From the NCBI RefSeq assembly GCF_025961315.1, contig NZ_JAOQNK010000001.1, forward strand, positions 3,224,001 through 3,288,000: DNA of 64,000 bases, given 5' to 3'. Below, one piece after another: positions 18,526 through 29,500 of the stretch. The stretch comes from Sphingobacterium kitahiroshimense (GTDB lineage Bacteria > Bacteroidota > Bacteroidia > Sphingobacteriales > Sphingobacteriaceae). The translations under genes were made by a program, and so were the position numbers. Within the stretch, counting starts at the first letter, position 1. Each line of letters opens with the position of its first letter. Below the pieces are notes generated by a model that worked only from the letters and a program-made list of their open reading frames with translations, was not told where the DNA came from and did no database searches.

Positions 18526-19800
18526 CTACATTTTAATGACAGACTGCCCATCCAACAGTCTTTTATATCGGACTAAAGCTTCTACATAATAATAGTCCGC
18601 ATAAGTCAATGGAACGTCAACTTCTGTCTCATGTGGAATAGATCCCACACTATGTTTCAGTATATAACCACCAGCTTCCTTATACTCCGCCTTATAAGGT
18701 TTAGAAGATAATGACCGCAACATTTGTTCTGCTTTGACAATATATAATTGACTTTCAGCCCCATCAGTATATTGAGCAAGTTCCAATAAAGCAGAAGCCA
18801 TTACAGCAGCAGTTGATACATCACGCAGATCTTTCTGTTTGTAATATTTACTTGAAGCACTTAATTTATTTTGATCCATGTCCCAGTACGGAATTAAATC
18901 TTGGGGCAAATTTGGATGATTCAAATAAAAATTTGCAATATTTCGTGCCTGTCGTAGATATTTTTGATCCTTAGTTTCTCTAAACATCATGGTATATCCA
19001 TACAAACCCCAGGCTTGGCCTCTAGACCAAGCTGATTCATCAAAAGCCCCTTGCGCAGTCTTCTTCGAGATTATACTTCCATCCTTACTGTTATAATCAA
19101 CAACATGATAAGAACTATAGTCTTTTCTATAATGATTGATCATTGTTGCATCCGCATGTTTAATTGCGATGTCAGCATAACTTGAATTACCTGTCATCTT
19201 GGATACCTCAATTAAAAACTCTAAATTCATCATATTATCTATAATAACCGGATAAGTCCAAGATTGCCCATCCCAATTCTTACCACCATCCCATGATCGA
19301 ATAGTTTTTGTCGCATCCTTATAACGTGTAGCCAAAGAAGCAGCACCTGTACTCAGCACATTCTTATAAGCACTAGAATCATTTGTCAATCTTAATGCAT
19401 TTCCAAAACTGCAGTAAAGCATAAAACCCAGGTCATGCGTACCTTTATTATTCTTTTCTTTTTCTAAATATTTCAACTTTCGTTTAGCCTCATCTAACAA
19501 TTTCGTATCATTCGAATATTCGTAAAGATACAATACAGTACCTGGATAAAAACCAGAACACCACCAACTAGACCCCCAATTCACATATTTACCATTTTGG
19601 AAAGTCGTAGGAATATCGGCTTCTTTAACAGAAGCAGCGAGGTAACTAATTTGTTTTTTTGCATCTTCCAGATTTTCATTCACAAAAGCTGAATCAAGGT
19701 TTAACTTATTCTTGGCAAGCCCTCTTTTAGTCTGGCACGAAACCCCTTGAAGAGCAAATCCTACTATTCCAAATAGGATTAAATAATTTCGAATGTTCAT
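18526..19800 (-). CDS. GH88 unsaturated glucuronyl hydrolase, lipoprotein
   Basis: Removes the 4,5-unsaturated uronic acid left at the non-reducing end by polysaccharide lyases. The alpha/alpha barrel is clear: SSWWCSGFYPGT (77-88), THDLGFMLYCSFGNALRL with Asp123, PVIIDNMMNLEFL with Asp188 (the two catalytic acids of GH88), and DESAWSRGQAWGLYGYTMM. The N-terminus has a signal with lipobox GVSC (Cys22), so it is probably lipid-anchored. It is the last gene of the susC operon. A close paralogue lies at 30524. It could act on glycosaminoglycan, xanthan-like or other glucuronate-containing oligosaccharides; the exact linkage cannot be read. Confidence 0.9.
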   Translation of the reverse strand: MNIRNYLILFGIVGFALQGVSCQTKRGLAKNKLNLDSAFVNENLEDAKKQISYLAASVKEADIPTTFQNGKYVNWGSSWWCSGFYPGTVLYLYEYSNDTKLLDEAKRKLKYLEKEKNNKGTHDLGFMLYCSFGNALRLTNDSSAYKNVLSTGAASLATRYKDATKTIRSWDGGKNWDGQSWTYPVIIDNMMNLEFLIEVSKMTGNSSYADIAIKHADATMINHYRKDYSSYHVVDYNSKDGSIISKKTAQGAFDESAWSRGQAWGLYGYTMMFRETKDQKYLRQARNIANFYLNHPNLPQDLIPYWDMDQNKLSASSKYYKQKDLRDVSTAAVMASALLELAQYTDGAESQLYIVKAEQMLRSLSSKPYKAEYKEAGGYILKHSVGSIPHETEVDVPLTYADYYYVEALVRYKRLLDGQSVIKM

Positions 19801-19824
19801 TTAAAACGTTATTTTTTTGAGTTT

Positions 19825-21093
19825 TTAATAATTTACATAATAATCTTTCGGAAACTGTTCCGCATTCCAGCACTTTTGCGAAGTCCACTTTTCTGGACTA
19901 CAAGTCCAAAATTCATCATTAGCCGGCAATCCGAGAGGAAGGAAGGATAAAGAAGCTACATACATAGAGCCAGCATTCGTATAGTAATCTGCCAAATTCT
20001 GCTGCTGGTCACCAACTACTCCCATACTAAGCCATCCAGAAGGTGAAAAAGTCTTATCAATATAAATATGTCTCAGTATTGCAGTTAAGGCAGCTCGCAC
20101 CTGACCCTTAGAAATATCCTCTGGCAGCCTATTTTCAAGAGCCACTGCAGCCAAGGGTTGAAAAGCAGCATTCTTATATGTTGAAGAGCGACCAACTACC
20201 ATATAATAACCTTCTGGGGAAATCATGCGTTCCAAGTGATGTGCATATCGTTGCATCCTTTTATAAGCACGATCAAACATTTCTTTGTATTTCTTATCTA
20301 CGTTTATATTATGGCGCAGTGCTTCAACCTGCATATTGTGAATAACGTAACCATTGTAATGATCGAAACTAAAGTGAGCACCATCACTATACCACCCATC
20401 GCCCACATACCATTCTGTATCAAATTTATTTACAGCATAATCTATTTTTTCTCGTGCGCACTCCTCACCGGTATAATGTAAAAACGTCTCAGTCATGGCC
20501 GCAAAAAGCAACCAATTACTTTCATTAGGTTTAATTTTACGTAGTAGTTTAAATTCTTCGACAACCCTTTTCTTTGTTACCTGATCCAATGGTTCCCACA
20601 GTACCTTGGGTGCCCTTAGAAACGCAAGGGCGAGATGTGCTGCATCTACCAGTGTTTGCGATGAAGGACCTCGCCATGTAAAATAATCCGGGGATTGAGG
20701 ATCTACACCATATTGAATCCCCAATAAGGCCTGATCACGTAATTTTTTACGTAGCTTTCCTTCTTCGGAGCTGTCATCAGGTAAAGCCAGCCAAGGGGCC
20801 ATACCTGCCAGCAGTCGACCGAAAGCCTCGAGGTATCCAACGCCCGGATCTCTACTGTCAAAAGTAGGACTTACCTCCATCGGCATCTTTTTGCGCCATT
20901 GCTGTTTACTGATATTATCTAATATAGGTGTAGCCATCTTGCTTAGTATTGAAACCCAATAAGCACGGTCATTCCCTGCATAACTTATGCCTTCATCAGA
21001 TAAAACACTTGCCTTCGCCCCCATTGGCAACGATGCCGTCAATGCACCAACGCCAGCACCGCCTAACAATTTTAATACAGATCTTCTCTTCAT
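19825..21093 (-). CDS. DUF2264 family exported protein
   Basis: 422-aa protein of the DUF2264 family, recognised from DRAYWVSILSKMATPIL, FGRLLAGMAPWLALPDD, NESNWLLFAAMTETFL, YVGDGWYSDGAHFSFDHYNG and GRSSTYKNAAFQPLA. The helical repeats suggest an (alpha/alpha)n toroid, as in many lyases and unsaturated-uronyl hydrolases. The N-terminus MKRRSVLKLLGGAGVGALTA has twin arginines and an Ala-rich end (AKA), so export is probably by Tat. Members occur in polysaccharide loci, but I know of no settled activity. The position between susD and GH88 argues for a role in trimming lyase products. Confidence 0.8.
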   Translation of the reverse strand: MKRRSVLKLLGGAGVGALTASLPMGAKASVLSDEGISYAGNDRAYWVSILSKMATPILDNISKQQWRKKMPMEVSPTFDSRDPGVGYLEAFGRLLAGMAPWLALPDDSSEEGKLRKKLRDQALLGIQYGVDPQSPDYFTWRGPSSQTLVDAAHLALAFLRAPKVLWEPLDQVTKKRVVEEFKLLRKIKPNESNWLLFAAMTETFLHYTGEECAREKIDYAVNKFDTEWYVGDGWYSDGAHFSFDHYNGYVIHNMQVEALRHNINVDKKYKEMFDRAYKRMQRYAHHLERMISPEGYYMVVGRSSTYKNAAFQPLAAVALENRLPEDISKGQVRAALTAILRHIYIDKTFSPSGWLSMGVVGDQQQNLADYYTNAGSMYVASLSFLPLGLPANDEFWTCSPEKWTSQKCWNAEQFPKDYYVNY

Positions 21094-21253
21094 CGATAAT
21101 GGTTTATAAATAATGTATGCTCAACAAGCTCACATAAAACACTAAAAATCTTTATTTTAATATAGAAAAACAAACTAAAAAGAATCAATCGCTCTAGCAA
21201 ACGATTACACAAGCGATTGATAACAGTTTCTTTACAGAATGAATTTATTTCCA

Positions 21254-23104
21254 TTAATTATTCCAGCCTGTATTCTGTGTTAGACTAGGATTTCGTTGCC
21301 TTTCTAACTCTGGGATAGGCCATACCAGTAGTTGGTCTCCCAAATAGGTATACCTATCTACGATTCCGCCCCATGGTTGTTTGTTCCCCGCATTACCGCT
21401 AAAAACTTGATCTTTGAGGGATTTCCACCGCAATTCGTCAAAGTAAATAACCCCTTCCCCAAACAGCTCTCTTCTACGTTCATTACGGATACGACTGGTA
21501 AGATCTGCTTTATCTTTAACCGTGGTAACAGCCGAACTATTTAAAAGTCCTACCCCGGCCCGCGTTCGTACTTCATTTACTTTGGCCACCGCTGCTGCTT
21601 CCTGTCCTTTTTCATTAAGTGCCTCTGCCCACAATAACAGCACATCTGCATAACGGATCACTGGATAATCTATATCACCAGCTACACGACTCGGAATAGA
21701 TGGTTTTCCACCTTCGTACACAAATTTACGCGGGATATAAAAAAATCTCGGTTGATCGTCAGTGCGCAGATCAAACACATTATTAAATTCTTCAATATGT
21801 GGCCATCTCGATGTAAATGTCTGATCAGCTCCGAGATTTGTCCCAACAAAAGTTGAATAAGGGAGAATAACATTTGCACTTAAGCGTGGATCACGATTGT
21901 CGTAGGCCTTTTTTAATCTTTCCTCATTGCCATTAGGCAAATAAAGTTTAAAATCCAATCCTCGTTTCGGGTCAATAAGGTCAGTGTATTTCGACGGCTT
22001 TTTATTTGCTTCAGCTACCTGTTGTACATTATTACGAATAAAGTATATCTCTCTTTTGTCAGGTGCCATCGCATTATAACCAGGGATTACGTCATCCCAA
22101 CTAAATTTGCTACCATCTTTGTTCTCGTATAAATCTACAAAATCCGGACTGACCATGTAGGTATTCCAATTGGAGCCAAAAGCGGAGCGGCTTCCGAAAC
22201 TGAATTGTGTTGTCGATCCAAAGTTGTCCAAAGCGATATTCTGAATTGAGAAAATCATCTCATCTGACTTTTCATTGGCGGCAGTAAATAATGTCTTATA
22301 ATCTGGGAACAACTGGTGTCCGGCATCTTTAACTGACTGAAAATCTGCGATTGCTTTATCCCAATCTTGTAGATACATATAAACTTTACCTCGTAGTGCG
22401 TATGCTGCTGATCTCGTAATACGACCAAAATCTTTACTTCCTGCGGGCAACTTTGCTGGTAAATTCGTCTCAGCGATAGATTCCGTCAGATCTTTCAAGA
22501 TAAAATCCCAAACTTCCTTTTCTGTATTTCTGGGTTTGGTTGCTTCATTGTAGTTAATCGGTGTATCATATAATGGCACCCCTCTATACAACTGATTCAA
22601 CCGATAATAATAGAATGCTCTTAGGAATTTAACCTCCGCAAGCAAACGCGCTTTCTTCTCAGGGGCCGATGGTGAAATATTTGTTAATCCATAGATAGCA
22701 TCATTCGCGCGGTGAACACTCTCATATAGTTCTCTCCAAACATCCGCAAAAAGTGAATTTGAAGTATTCGTGGAGGCATTTAATAGAGGATCTCCACCTC
22801 TTGGAATCAACGTGTTGGATAAACGGTCATACTGATAGAGCTCCCGATTATTTGTGCCACCAGTTGCATATCCAAAACGTAATGCTTGATACACACCGTT
22901 TACACCAAGATCAGTATAGTTGTCCGTTGTCCACATTTTATCCTCTGGAACTTGGGTATTCGAACTAATATCCAATAGATCTTTTTTACAAGACCCCATA
23001 GTTCCCAGTAAAATTGCAAGCGCAGATATACGCCACATATATTTATTATATTGTTTACAGTATGCAGACAATCTTTGTTTTTCGATATTTAGTATCTTCT
23101 TCAT
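21254..23104 (-). CDS. SusD/RagB-like glycan-binding lipoprotein
   Basis: Surface lipoprotein that caps the SusC transporter and binds glycan. At 616 aa it shows the N-terminal lipobox GTMGSC with Cys39, the early TTDNYTDLGVNGVYQALR helix, TPR-like helices (AEVKFLRAFYYYRLNQLY; ALRGKVYMYLQDWDKAIADF) and the C-terminal VIRYADVLLLWAEALNEKG and IRNERRRELFGEG motifs. It starts 11 bp after susC. A Met at residue 23 (MWRISALAILLG) would give a more usual signal length, so the start is uncertain. Confidence 0.93.
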   Translation of the reverse strand: MKKILNIEKQRLSAYCKQYNKYMWRISALAILLGTMGSCKKDLLDISSNTQVPEDKMWTTDNYTDLGVNGVYQALRFGYATGGTNNRELYQYDRLSNTLIPRGGDPLLNASTNTSNSLFADVWRELYESVHRANDAIYGLTNISPSAPEKKARLLAEVKFLRAFYYYRLNQLYRGVPLYDTPINYNEATKPRNTEKEVWDFILKDLTESIAETNLPAKLPAGSKDFGRITRSAAYALRGKVYMYLQDWDKAIADFQSVKDAGHQLFPDYKTLFTAANEKSDEMIFSIQNIALDNFGSTTQFSFGSRSAFGSNWNTYMVSPDFVDLYENKDGSKFSWDDVIPGYNAMAPDKREIYFIRNNVQQVAEANKKPSKYTDLIDPKRGLDFKLYLPNGNEERLKKAYDNRDPRLSANVILPYSTFVGTNLGADQTFTSRWPHIEEFNNVFDLRTDDQPRFFYIPRKFVYEGGKPSIPSRVAGDIDYPVIRYADVLLLWAEALNEKGQEAAAVAKVNEVRTRAGVGLLNSSAVTTVKDKADLTSRIRNERRRELFGEGVIYFDELRWKSLKDQVFSGNAGNKQPWGGIVDRYTYLGDQLLVWPIPELERQRNPSLTQNTGWNN

Positions 23105-23115
23105 GTATCTTCGTA

Positions 23116-26100
23116 TTAAAATCCAAAATTCAACCCAAAAGCATATTGCTTCATTGTAGGATATTTTGCTCCAGCTCCAATTTCAGGATCTGCACCAGGG
23201 AATTTCGTAAACATCAGCAAATTCTCACCAGAGAAATATACCCGTAAATTGCGCACATGTAATCTTTCAGTAAGTTTACTGTTAAAGGTGTAGCCTATCT
23301 GCAAATTTCTCAGTTTTATAAAATCTGCATCATAGAGGTAGAAATTATTGGCAACATTGTTAATTGTCTCTCCATTGTATTTAAGACGCGCATAAGATCC
23401 ACTTATATTGGTTCGCGAATCGCTAGGATTAGCTGGATCATAAAAATAATGGTCATCTGCAACTCGTTTAGAAATACCGTTACCATCACGGACAATGTTG
23501 TTACTATAACCTTCATCGTTCCAATAATATTGTAATTTTCCTTCCCCTGACCAGAGCATCTGTAGATCAAAACCTTTGTAAGAAAATCCTAAATTGATAC
23601 CATAAATATATTTGGGAATGTTAGATGTCCCTGTAAAATCTTGATCATTCTCATTTCCATAGACCTTATCTCCGTTGAGATCAGCATACAAAAAATCGCC
23701 ATAATACAATTGTTCAACCCCCAGTTTATTTACAGGTGAGAAGCTGTATCCCGCTGTTTGCATATCCTGCACCCATTTGTAATCAGCTTCCGTGCGGATC
23801 ATACCATCCCGAGGTCCGCCATTAGGATTTACAGCCCCGCCATTAGCATAATAGCTACCATCACCTTTGTAACGCTGTCTCAAAAAATATTCCTGAAACA
23901 TGTGCCCTTCGAGATTCCGCTGATTGGTACCTACCGCATTTGAAACCTGTCCGATATTTGTGCTGTAAACATTTGTACCATTGACGTCATTCCAGCCTCT
24001 GACTAACTGACCTTTGAGCTTTGTTACTTGGTTTTTATTGTAAGCAAAGTTACCTCCGATATTATAGCTGAATTCTCCGATCTTGTCTTTCCACGTCAAA
24101 TTAAGTTCAATACCACTGTTGCGCATCGCAGCCGAATTAACAATCGGCGCACCCGTAGTGCCTGTGGTCAGTGGCAATTGCTCCGGTACCAATATGCCTG
24201 ATGTTAATTTGTTGTAATAATTCAACTCGACATAGGCTTTATTTCGAAAAGTCGCAAACTCCAATCCCACTTCTCTATTTTCACTCTCTTCCCAGGCCAA
24301 TAATCTATTCCCAAATTTGCTCAACTCCAAACCACCGACTTGTGATCCACCAAAGGAGTATCCTGCATTGCCGTAGAAAGCAAATGCAGGTAAATAATTT
24401 TCTCTAGCCGGATCGCTATTATTCATATCATTCCCCAATTTACCCCAAGACCCACGAAGCTTTACATTTTGGACATATGGTTCAAGACCTTTCATAAAAG
24501 ACTCTCTTGAAAGCAACCACCCCAAACCCACGGATGGGAAATAGCCCGCTTGAAGATCCTTTCCAAATTTGGAAGATGCATCTCTTCGTAAACTAAATTC
24601 GACAAGATATTTGCTGTCAAAGTCATAATTTACACGGCCAAAAAAGGAGCGCATACTTGTTTCGTATTCGTTGCCATCAATAGCATTCATTTCATTCGCT
24701 GTACCAATGTTGGAAATCGTCGGATCTATGACACCCCTTTTCGAAGCCGAGAAATTATACCATTTTGTCTTGAATTCATTATGCCCTAATAGCGCTCCGA
24801 TATTATGTCTACCGATGCTGGTTTCATAACGAAGGACGTTATCGAAAGTAAGTGTACGAAGGTTTTCGTACCCCTGCGATAGTACTTGCGTAGCAGGAAC
24901 GCCTTTGGGAAAGACGATTTTATTTGTCTCAAAGCTATATTTATCAACTGGGATTGAGCTGCCCGTTTGTTCACGGAATCGCGTTTGGTAATTAAATTTG
25001 GTTTCGAATGTCAATCCATTAATGATCTTTACATTTGCGAAAATAGTCGAGTTAAAATTCGACACTTTATCCATCCCCTGCGGTTCATAGAGATATTGCA
25101 TCAAATTGTTCAACTGGGTGGATTCTTCGGCGGCCACAGCACCACCAAATCGACCATCATACATCGGATAAACCCCTGGAGTAGATTGTCGCAAAAAGTT
25201 ATACAAATTGTCAACATTCGCCTTTTTCCGGTCTTCAGTTGATGCAAACATATTGGTTCCAATTGTCAAGCGATCTCCGATTTTAGTACTTATGTTTGTT
25301 CTCAGTTCGTATTTCTTTGCGCCGGTATTTTCCATAATACCGGGATTATCGAAGATCCGGCCCGAAAGCATATAACTGGTCGATTCAGAACCTCCTGTTG
25401 CCGAAATATTATGGCTTTGAATCCAGCTCGAATTATAAATCCAATCTGTCCAATCGGTATTTGGGTAAGCGATATAATTAGGCAAGCCAGATGCAGCTAG
25501 TACACCATTGGGATCGTCATTGGCTTTTCGCCAAAGATCAAGTGTAGATTCAGCAAATTTTGCAGGTTTTCCCAAATTGAATGTACCCTCATTCATAAGC
25601 TCCATGTGACGCACATAATCTGACACAAACTCAGGAGTTCCCATCGGCTTGGTTCGGGACAAGATACCGGAGTAGTTAAGTTGCGTTTTTTGATTTGCCT
25701 TTCCCTTTTTCGTTGTGATCAAAATAACTCCATTACCTGCACGCGTTCCATAGATTGAAGCCGATGATGCATCCTTTAATACTGAAATGCTTTCAATATC
25801 ATTGGGATTCACCGCATCCATTGAACCAGGTATACCATCGATAACAACTAAGGCATCCGAATTATTGAGTGTCCCTATACCACGAACCCGGATTGTAGCG
25901 CCGTCAGCTCCCGGTTTACCTGTGCTTTGCTTGACTTGTACCCCTGCTGCTACACCGCTAAGCGCCGTTGAAACGTTTGTGACGGGTCTGTTTTCAATCT
26001 GTTTTGTATCAACGGTACTCACTGATCCAAGCAATTTTTCTTTCTTTTGCTTACCATACCCCACAACAACAACCTCATCAATCGCCGAGCTGGCACTTTC

Positions 26101-26388
26101 CAACGTTACATTAATGGCATTGCGGCCATTTAGTACAATCTCTTGATTTTGGTATCCTACATAAGAAATTACTAGCGTTGCGTTAGGGTTCACAGATAAG
26201 GAATATGTTCCCGATCCATTTGTGGAAGTAGCGAGCGTCCCCCCCATCTCACGAATTGTTACACCTGATAATGGTGTTCCTTGACTGTCTTTGATTTGTC
26301 CCGTTACATTTACTTTCTGCTGGGCGTGAACTGTACCTACAGAAAATAGTGTCATCGCGGACAATCCTATTGCGTAAAACTTAGCCAT
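23116..26388 (-). CDS. SusC/RagA-like TonB-dependent transporter
   Basis: Outer-membrane importer for oligosaccharides, 1090 aa. In order: signal peptide (1-22, ending VHA), a carboxypeptidase-regulatory-like beta domain (about 25-97), the DEVVVVGYG segment (104-112), the plug domain with ISVLKDASSASIYGTRAGNGVILITTKKG, then the long barrel ending in the aromatic YAFGLNFGF. First gene of the susC-susD-DUF2264-GH88 operon, divergent from the HTCS gene. It has no DUF4974 or STN extension, so control is most likely by the HTCS and not by an anti-sigma factor. Confidence 0.95.
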   Translation of the reverse strand: MAKFYAIGLSAMTLFSVGTVHAQQKVNVTGQIKDSQGTPLSGVTIREMGGTLATSTNGSGTYSLSVNPNATLVISYVGYQNQEIVLNGRNAINVTLESASSAIDEVVVVGYGKQKKEKLLGSVSTVDTKQIENRPVTNVSTALSGVAAGVQVKQSTGKPGADGATIRVRGIGTLNNSDALVVIDGIPGSMDAVNPNDIESISVLKDASSASIYGTRAGNGVILITTKKGKANQKTQLNYSGILSRTKPMGTPEFVSDYVRHMELMNEGTFNLGKPAKFAESTLDLWRKANDDPNGVLAASGLPNYIAYPNTDWTDWIYNSSWIQSHNISATGGSESTSYMLSGRIFDNPGIMENTGAKKYELRTNISTKIGDRLTIGTNMFASTEDRKKANVDNLYNFLRQSTPGVYPMYDGRFGGAVAAEESTQLNNLMQYLYEPQGMDKVSNFNSTIFANVKIINGLTFETKFNYQTRFREQTGSSIPVDKYSFETNKIVFPKGVPATQVLSQGYENLRTLTFDNVLRYETSIGRHNIGALLGHNEFKTKWYNFSASKRGVIDPTISNIGTANEMNAIDGNEYETSMRSFFGRVNYDFDSKYLVEFSLRRDASSKFGKDLQAGYFPSVGLGWLLSRESFMKGLEPYVQNVKLRGSWGKLGNDMNNSDPARENYLPAFAFYGNAGYSFGGSQVGGLELSKFGNRLLAWEESENREVGLEFATFRNKAYVELNYYNKLTSGILVPEQLPLTTGTTGAPIVNSAAMRNSGIELNLTWKDKIGEFSYNIGGNFAYNKNQVTKLKGQLVRGWNDVNGTNVYSTNIGQVSNAVGTNQRNLEGHMFQEYFLRQRYKGDGSYYANGGAVNPNGGPRDGMIRTEADYKWVQDMQTAGYSFSPVNKLGVEQLYYGDFLYADLNGDKVYGNENDQDFTGTSNIPKYIYGINLGFSYKGFDLQMLWSGEGKLQYYWNDEGYSNNIVRDGNGISKRVADDHYFYDPANPSDSRTNISGSYARLKYNGETINNVANNFYLYDADFIKLRNLQIGYTFNSKLTERLHVRNLRVYFSGENLLMFTKFPGADPEIGAGAKYPTMKQYAFGLNFGF

Positions 26389-26396
26389 ACTTTAGG

Positions 26397-26424
26397 AAAT
26401 TGGTTTTATAATTAAAAATTGGTT
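26397..26424. promoter_or_regulatory. Direct repeat in the susC leader, possible HTCS site
   Basis: AAATTGGTT occurs at 26397-26405 and again at 26416-26424, on the same strand, 19 bp apart. It lies in the 141-bp gap between the divergent susC and HTCS genes. AraC-type regulators bind direct repeats about two helical turns apart, so this is a weak operator candidate. It lies very close to the susC start. Confidence 0.3.
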
Positions 26425-26529
26425 ATTTAACAAGCTCAAAATTGATTAAGTGCGGTCATTTATTAGGGTGATTTTTATAAATATTAAGGGGTAAAATCTT
26501 AAATTTGATGGTATAACCTCTATTCATCT

Positions 26530-29500
26530 ATGAATTTCCTTGTAAAACAGATCCAAAACATGATCATTATCGCATGGCTACTTTGCCCATTTATGTCTTG
26601 TTTGGCCCAGAATTTCAGTTTTGAAACACTAACACAGGACAATGTATTAGATAAACAGGCGGTATTGAGTATCGCTCAGGATAAAAATGGAAAACTTTGG
26701 TTTGGAGGAGGTCCAAATCTGTTTATTTATGACTCACAGAATATTATAAACCTTCGAGTTCAGGATAGCGTATTCAACAAATTAGATTATATCAACAAGA
26801 TTTGTATAAACGACAATAATGATCTTTTTATAGCTACCTCTACTCAGGTATTTATTTTCAATATAGACAAACGAAAGCCTCTCCTAAAAAGAGGAAAGCC
26901 CTTTATCGAGAAAGTCCTTATCTCAGACATACAAATTCTATCCTCCCATATTTTCTTATGTACAAATAGGGGTCTATATATAGCTATTCCCGCCTCAGGC
27001 TCTTATGATTTTAAATTAATTTTAGACCGTCCTCATACACAAACTATTGTTCAAACAGGAGCAGACTCCTATACAATAGCTAGCGCTAACGGTATCGAAT
27101 CATTTACCTATAAAAACAAGCGGCTATCTGAAACCCGCAACCTGGGCTTACCACAGTTACCACTAAAGGAACGAATCTTTAGTACGATGTATGTGAAAGA
27201 TAACACGCTTTGGGTAGGGACAAAACTACATGGTCTATTTCTGTTTAATTTTTCCAGTCAAAATTGGAAAAATCTAACGGAAGGAAATAGTAATCTCTTA
27301 AGCAATAATGTTCGTAAAATCATTAAAAATACAAATGGAGAACTATTAATTGGCACATTGAAAGGTCTTTCCGTTTTCAATGGATCCCCTGTTTTCACAA
27401 ATTACAAACATAATACATCCATCAAAAACTCCCTCAGCCAGAACTCGATTTATGATATCTTTGTCGATAATCAAAAAGTAGTCTGGTTAGGAACATATTT
27501 TGGGGGTATCAACGCAGTTTATCCTGATTTTATCCCTATACAAACCTACTCTACACGTTCGCTATTAAGTCAACAGTTGAATAGTGATATCGTGGGTAGT
27601 TTTGCCGTTTCCAAGAATGCTGCTTGGATAGGCACTGAAGAAGAAGGAATCAATAAAATTGATAAAATTACGAGGAATACTAGTCCACAACCCCAATTTA
27701 CCCGATCAAACCTGATAAAAGACCTCTATGTCCGGGATGAAAAATTATATGCCGCACAATATGGTGGAGGCTACTCCATCATTGACCTAAAATCGGGCAA
27801 CACCAAAAATTATCTCCTCGAAAAGGATCTCTTAAACCTGAAAAACAATATTTATAGCATTTACGTAGATCCAGCACAACGAATCTATCTAGGCACAAAT
27901 AAGGGGCTTTACATTGCGGAACAGGAAAAACCACCACAGTTTGATTCCTCACTAGCAGCAAACACAATAGATGAGATACAGGCAGATGATAAACAACAGA
28001 TTTATTTCCTGCAATCAGGAAAGCTATTTCGAAAAAAGACTTTTAGCGCTACTGTCCGATCCATAAAGCAAATTGACTCACTGTACATCAATGGATTTTA
28101 TGTCGCGCCCGATGGCAATATCTGGCTTACCTCGAAAGGGGATTTATATCATTTCGATATTAAGGATAATGTGGCCCTTAAAGCCCATTTTCCCAATAAC
28201 ACCCTAGGTTGGCCTGTCATGATCGACAAACATTTCTGGATCAGCAGCAAAAATGGACTGATTTTCTTCGATCCAAGCACAAAGTATCATACTGTCCTTA
28301 ATCAGTATGATGGTCTCCCTGTTAAGAATATGCAAGGGTCTAAGGTCTATAGCAGCGAAGCCGGATTTTTATTCGTGACTACATTGAATGGTTTAGTTTC
28401 GATCGACACCCGAAAAATCACTTTCAATCAGAAAAAACCGAATGTGCTTTTTAGAAATATATTCCTTCAAGATACACCCTTAAACTATGGTCGCATCCAG
28501 CAAAGTGATCAACCCAATAACTATACGTTGCAATTACTTTATGACGAGAATTTTATAACGGTCAATTTTTCGAGTTCCAATTTTATCAAACCACAGAAAA
28601 ATAGATATCGGTATAAGCTCGAAGGTTTTGATAAAGGTTGGATAGAAACCAATACACCAAGTGTCAGATATACCAATATTCCCGAAGGACAGCATACACT
28701 CAGTGTATATGCCAGCAATAATGATGGCATCTGGAGCAGTACCCCACTACAAATACACATTGATATAAAACCTCCGCTCTGGAGAACATGGTGGGCCTAC
28801 CTCTTATACGCCGGACTATTTACACTCGGGGTACACTTTGTCATTAAGTTTGTTGTGGAACGCGAGATGTTGATCAATTCCGAAAGAGAACAGGAAAAGA
28901 AAATAAAATTCTTTACACAAATTTCGCATGAGATCCGGACTCCGCTTACCCTGATCATGTCACCTCTGGATGAAATCATTACCGAAACAGCCAACTTATC
29001 GACTACCCAATCTAAGATAAAACGGATTAAAAAGAATACAGCTAAATTATTGGGGGTAGTTAACGAGCTACTTGATTTCAAAAAATTTGATGACAAGCAC
29101 TTCATCTTGAAACAGAGCGATATCCCCTTTAGGGAATATATTGAAGACACATTCTATCTCCTCAATGATCTTGCCCAGAATAAACATATCAATTATTATA
29201 TCCGACAATTGGATGCCGTAGGGTTACAATCCATAGACGCTGTTCAATTTGACAAGGTCATGTTCAATCTATTGTCAAACGCCATTAAGTATACTCCCGA
29301 GAATGGCACAGTTTATCTTGAGCTTCTTGAAAGCGAAGACAACATCATTATTAACATCGTTGACAACGGGATTGGCATCGCAACGGACAATCAATTCAAG
29401 ATTTTTGAAGAATATTATCGGGAGGAACAAGCAAATGACAGTATAGGTACTGGTATCGGACTAGCCTTAACCAAGCAGATTGTTCTACAGCATCAAGGAG

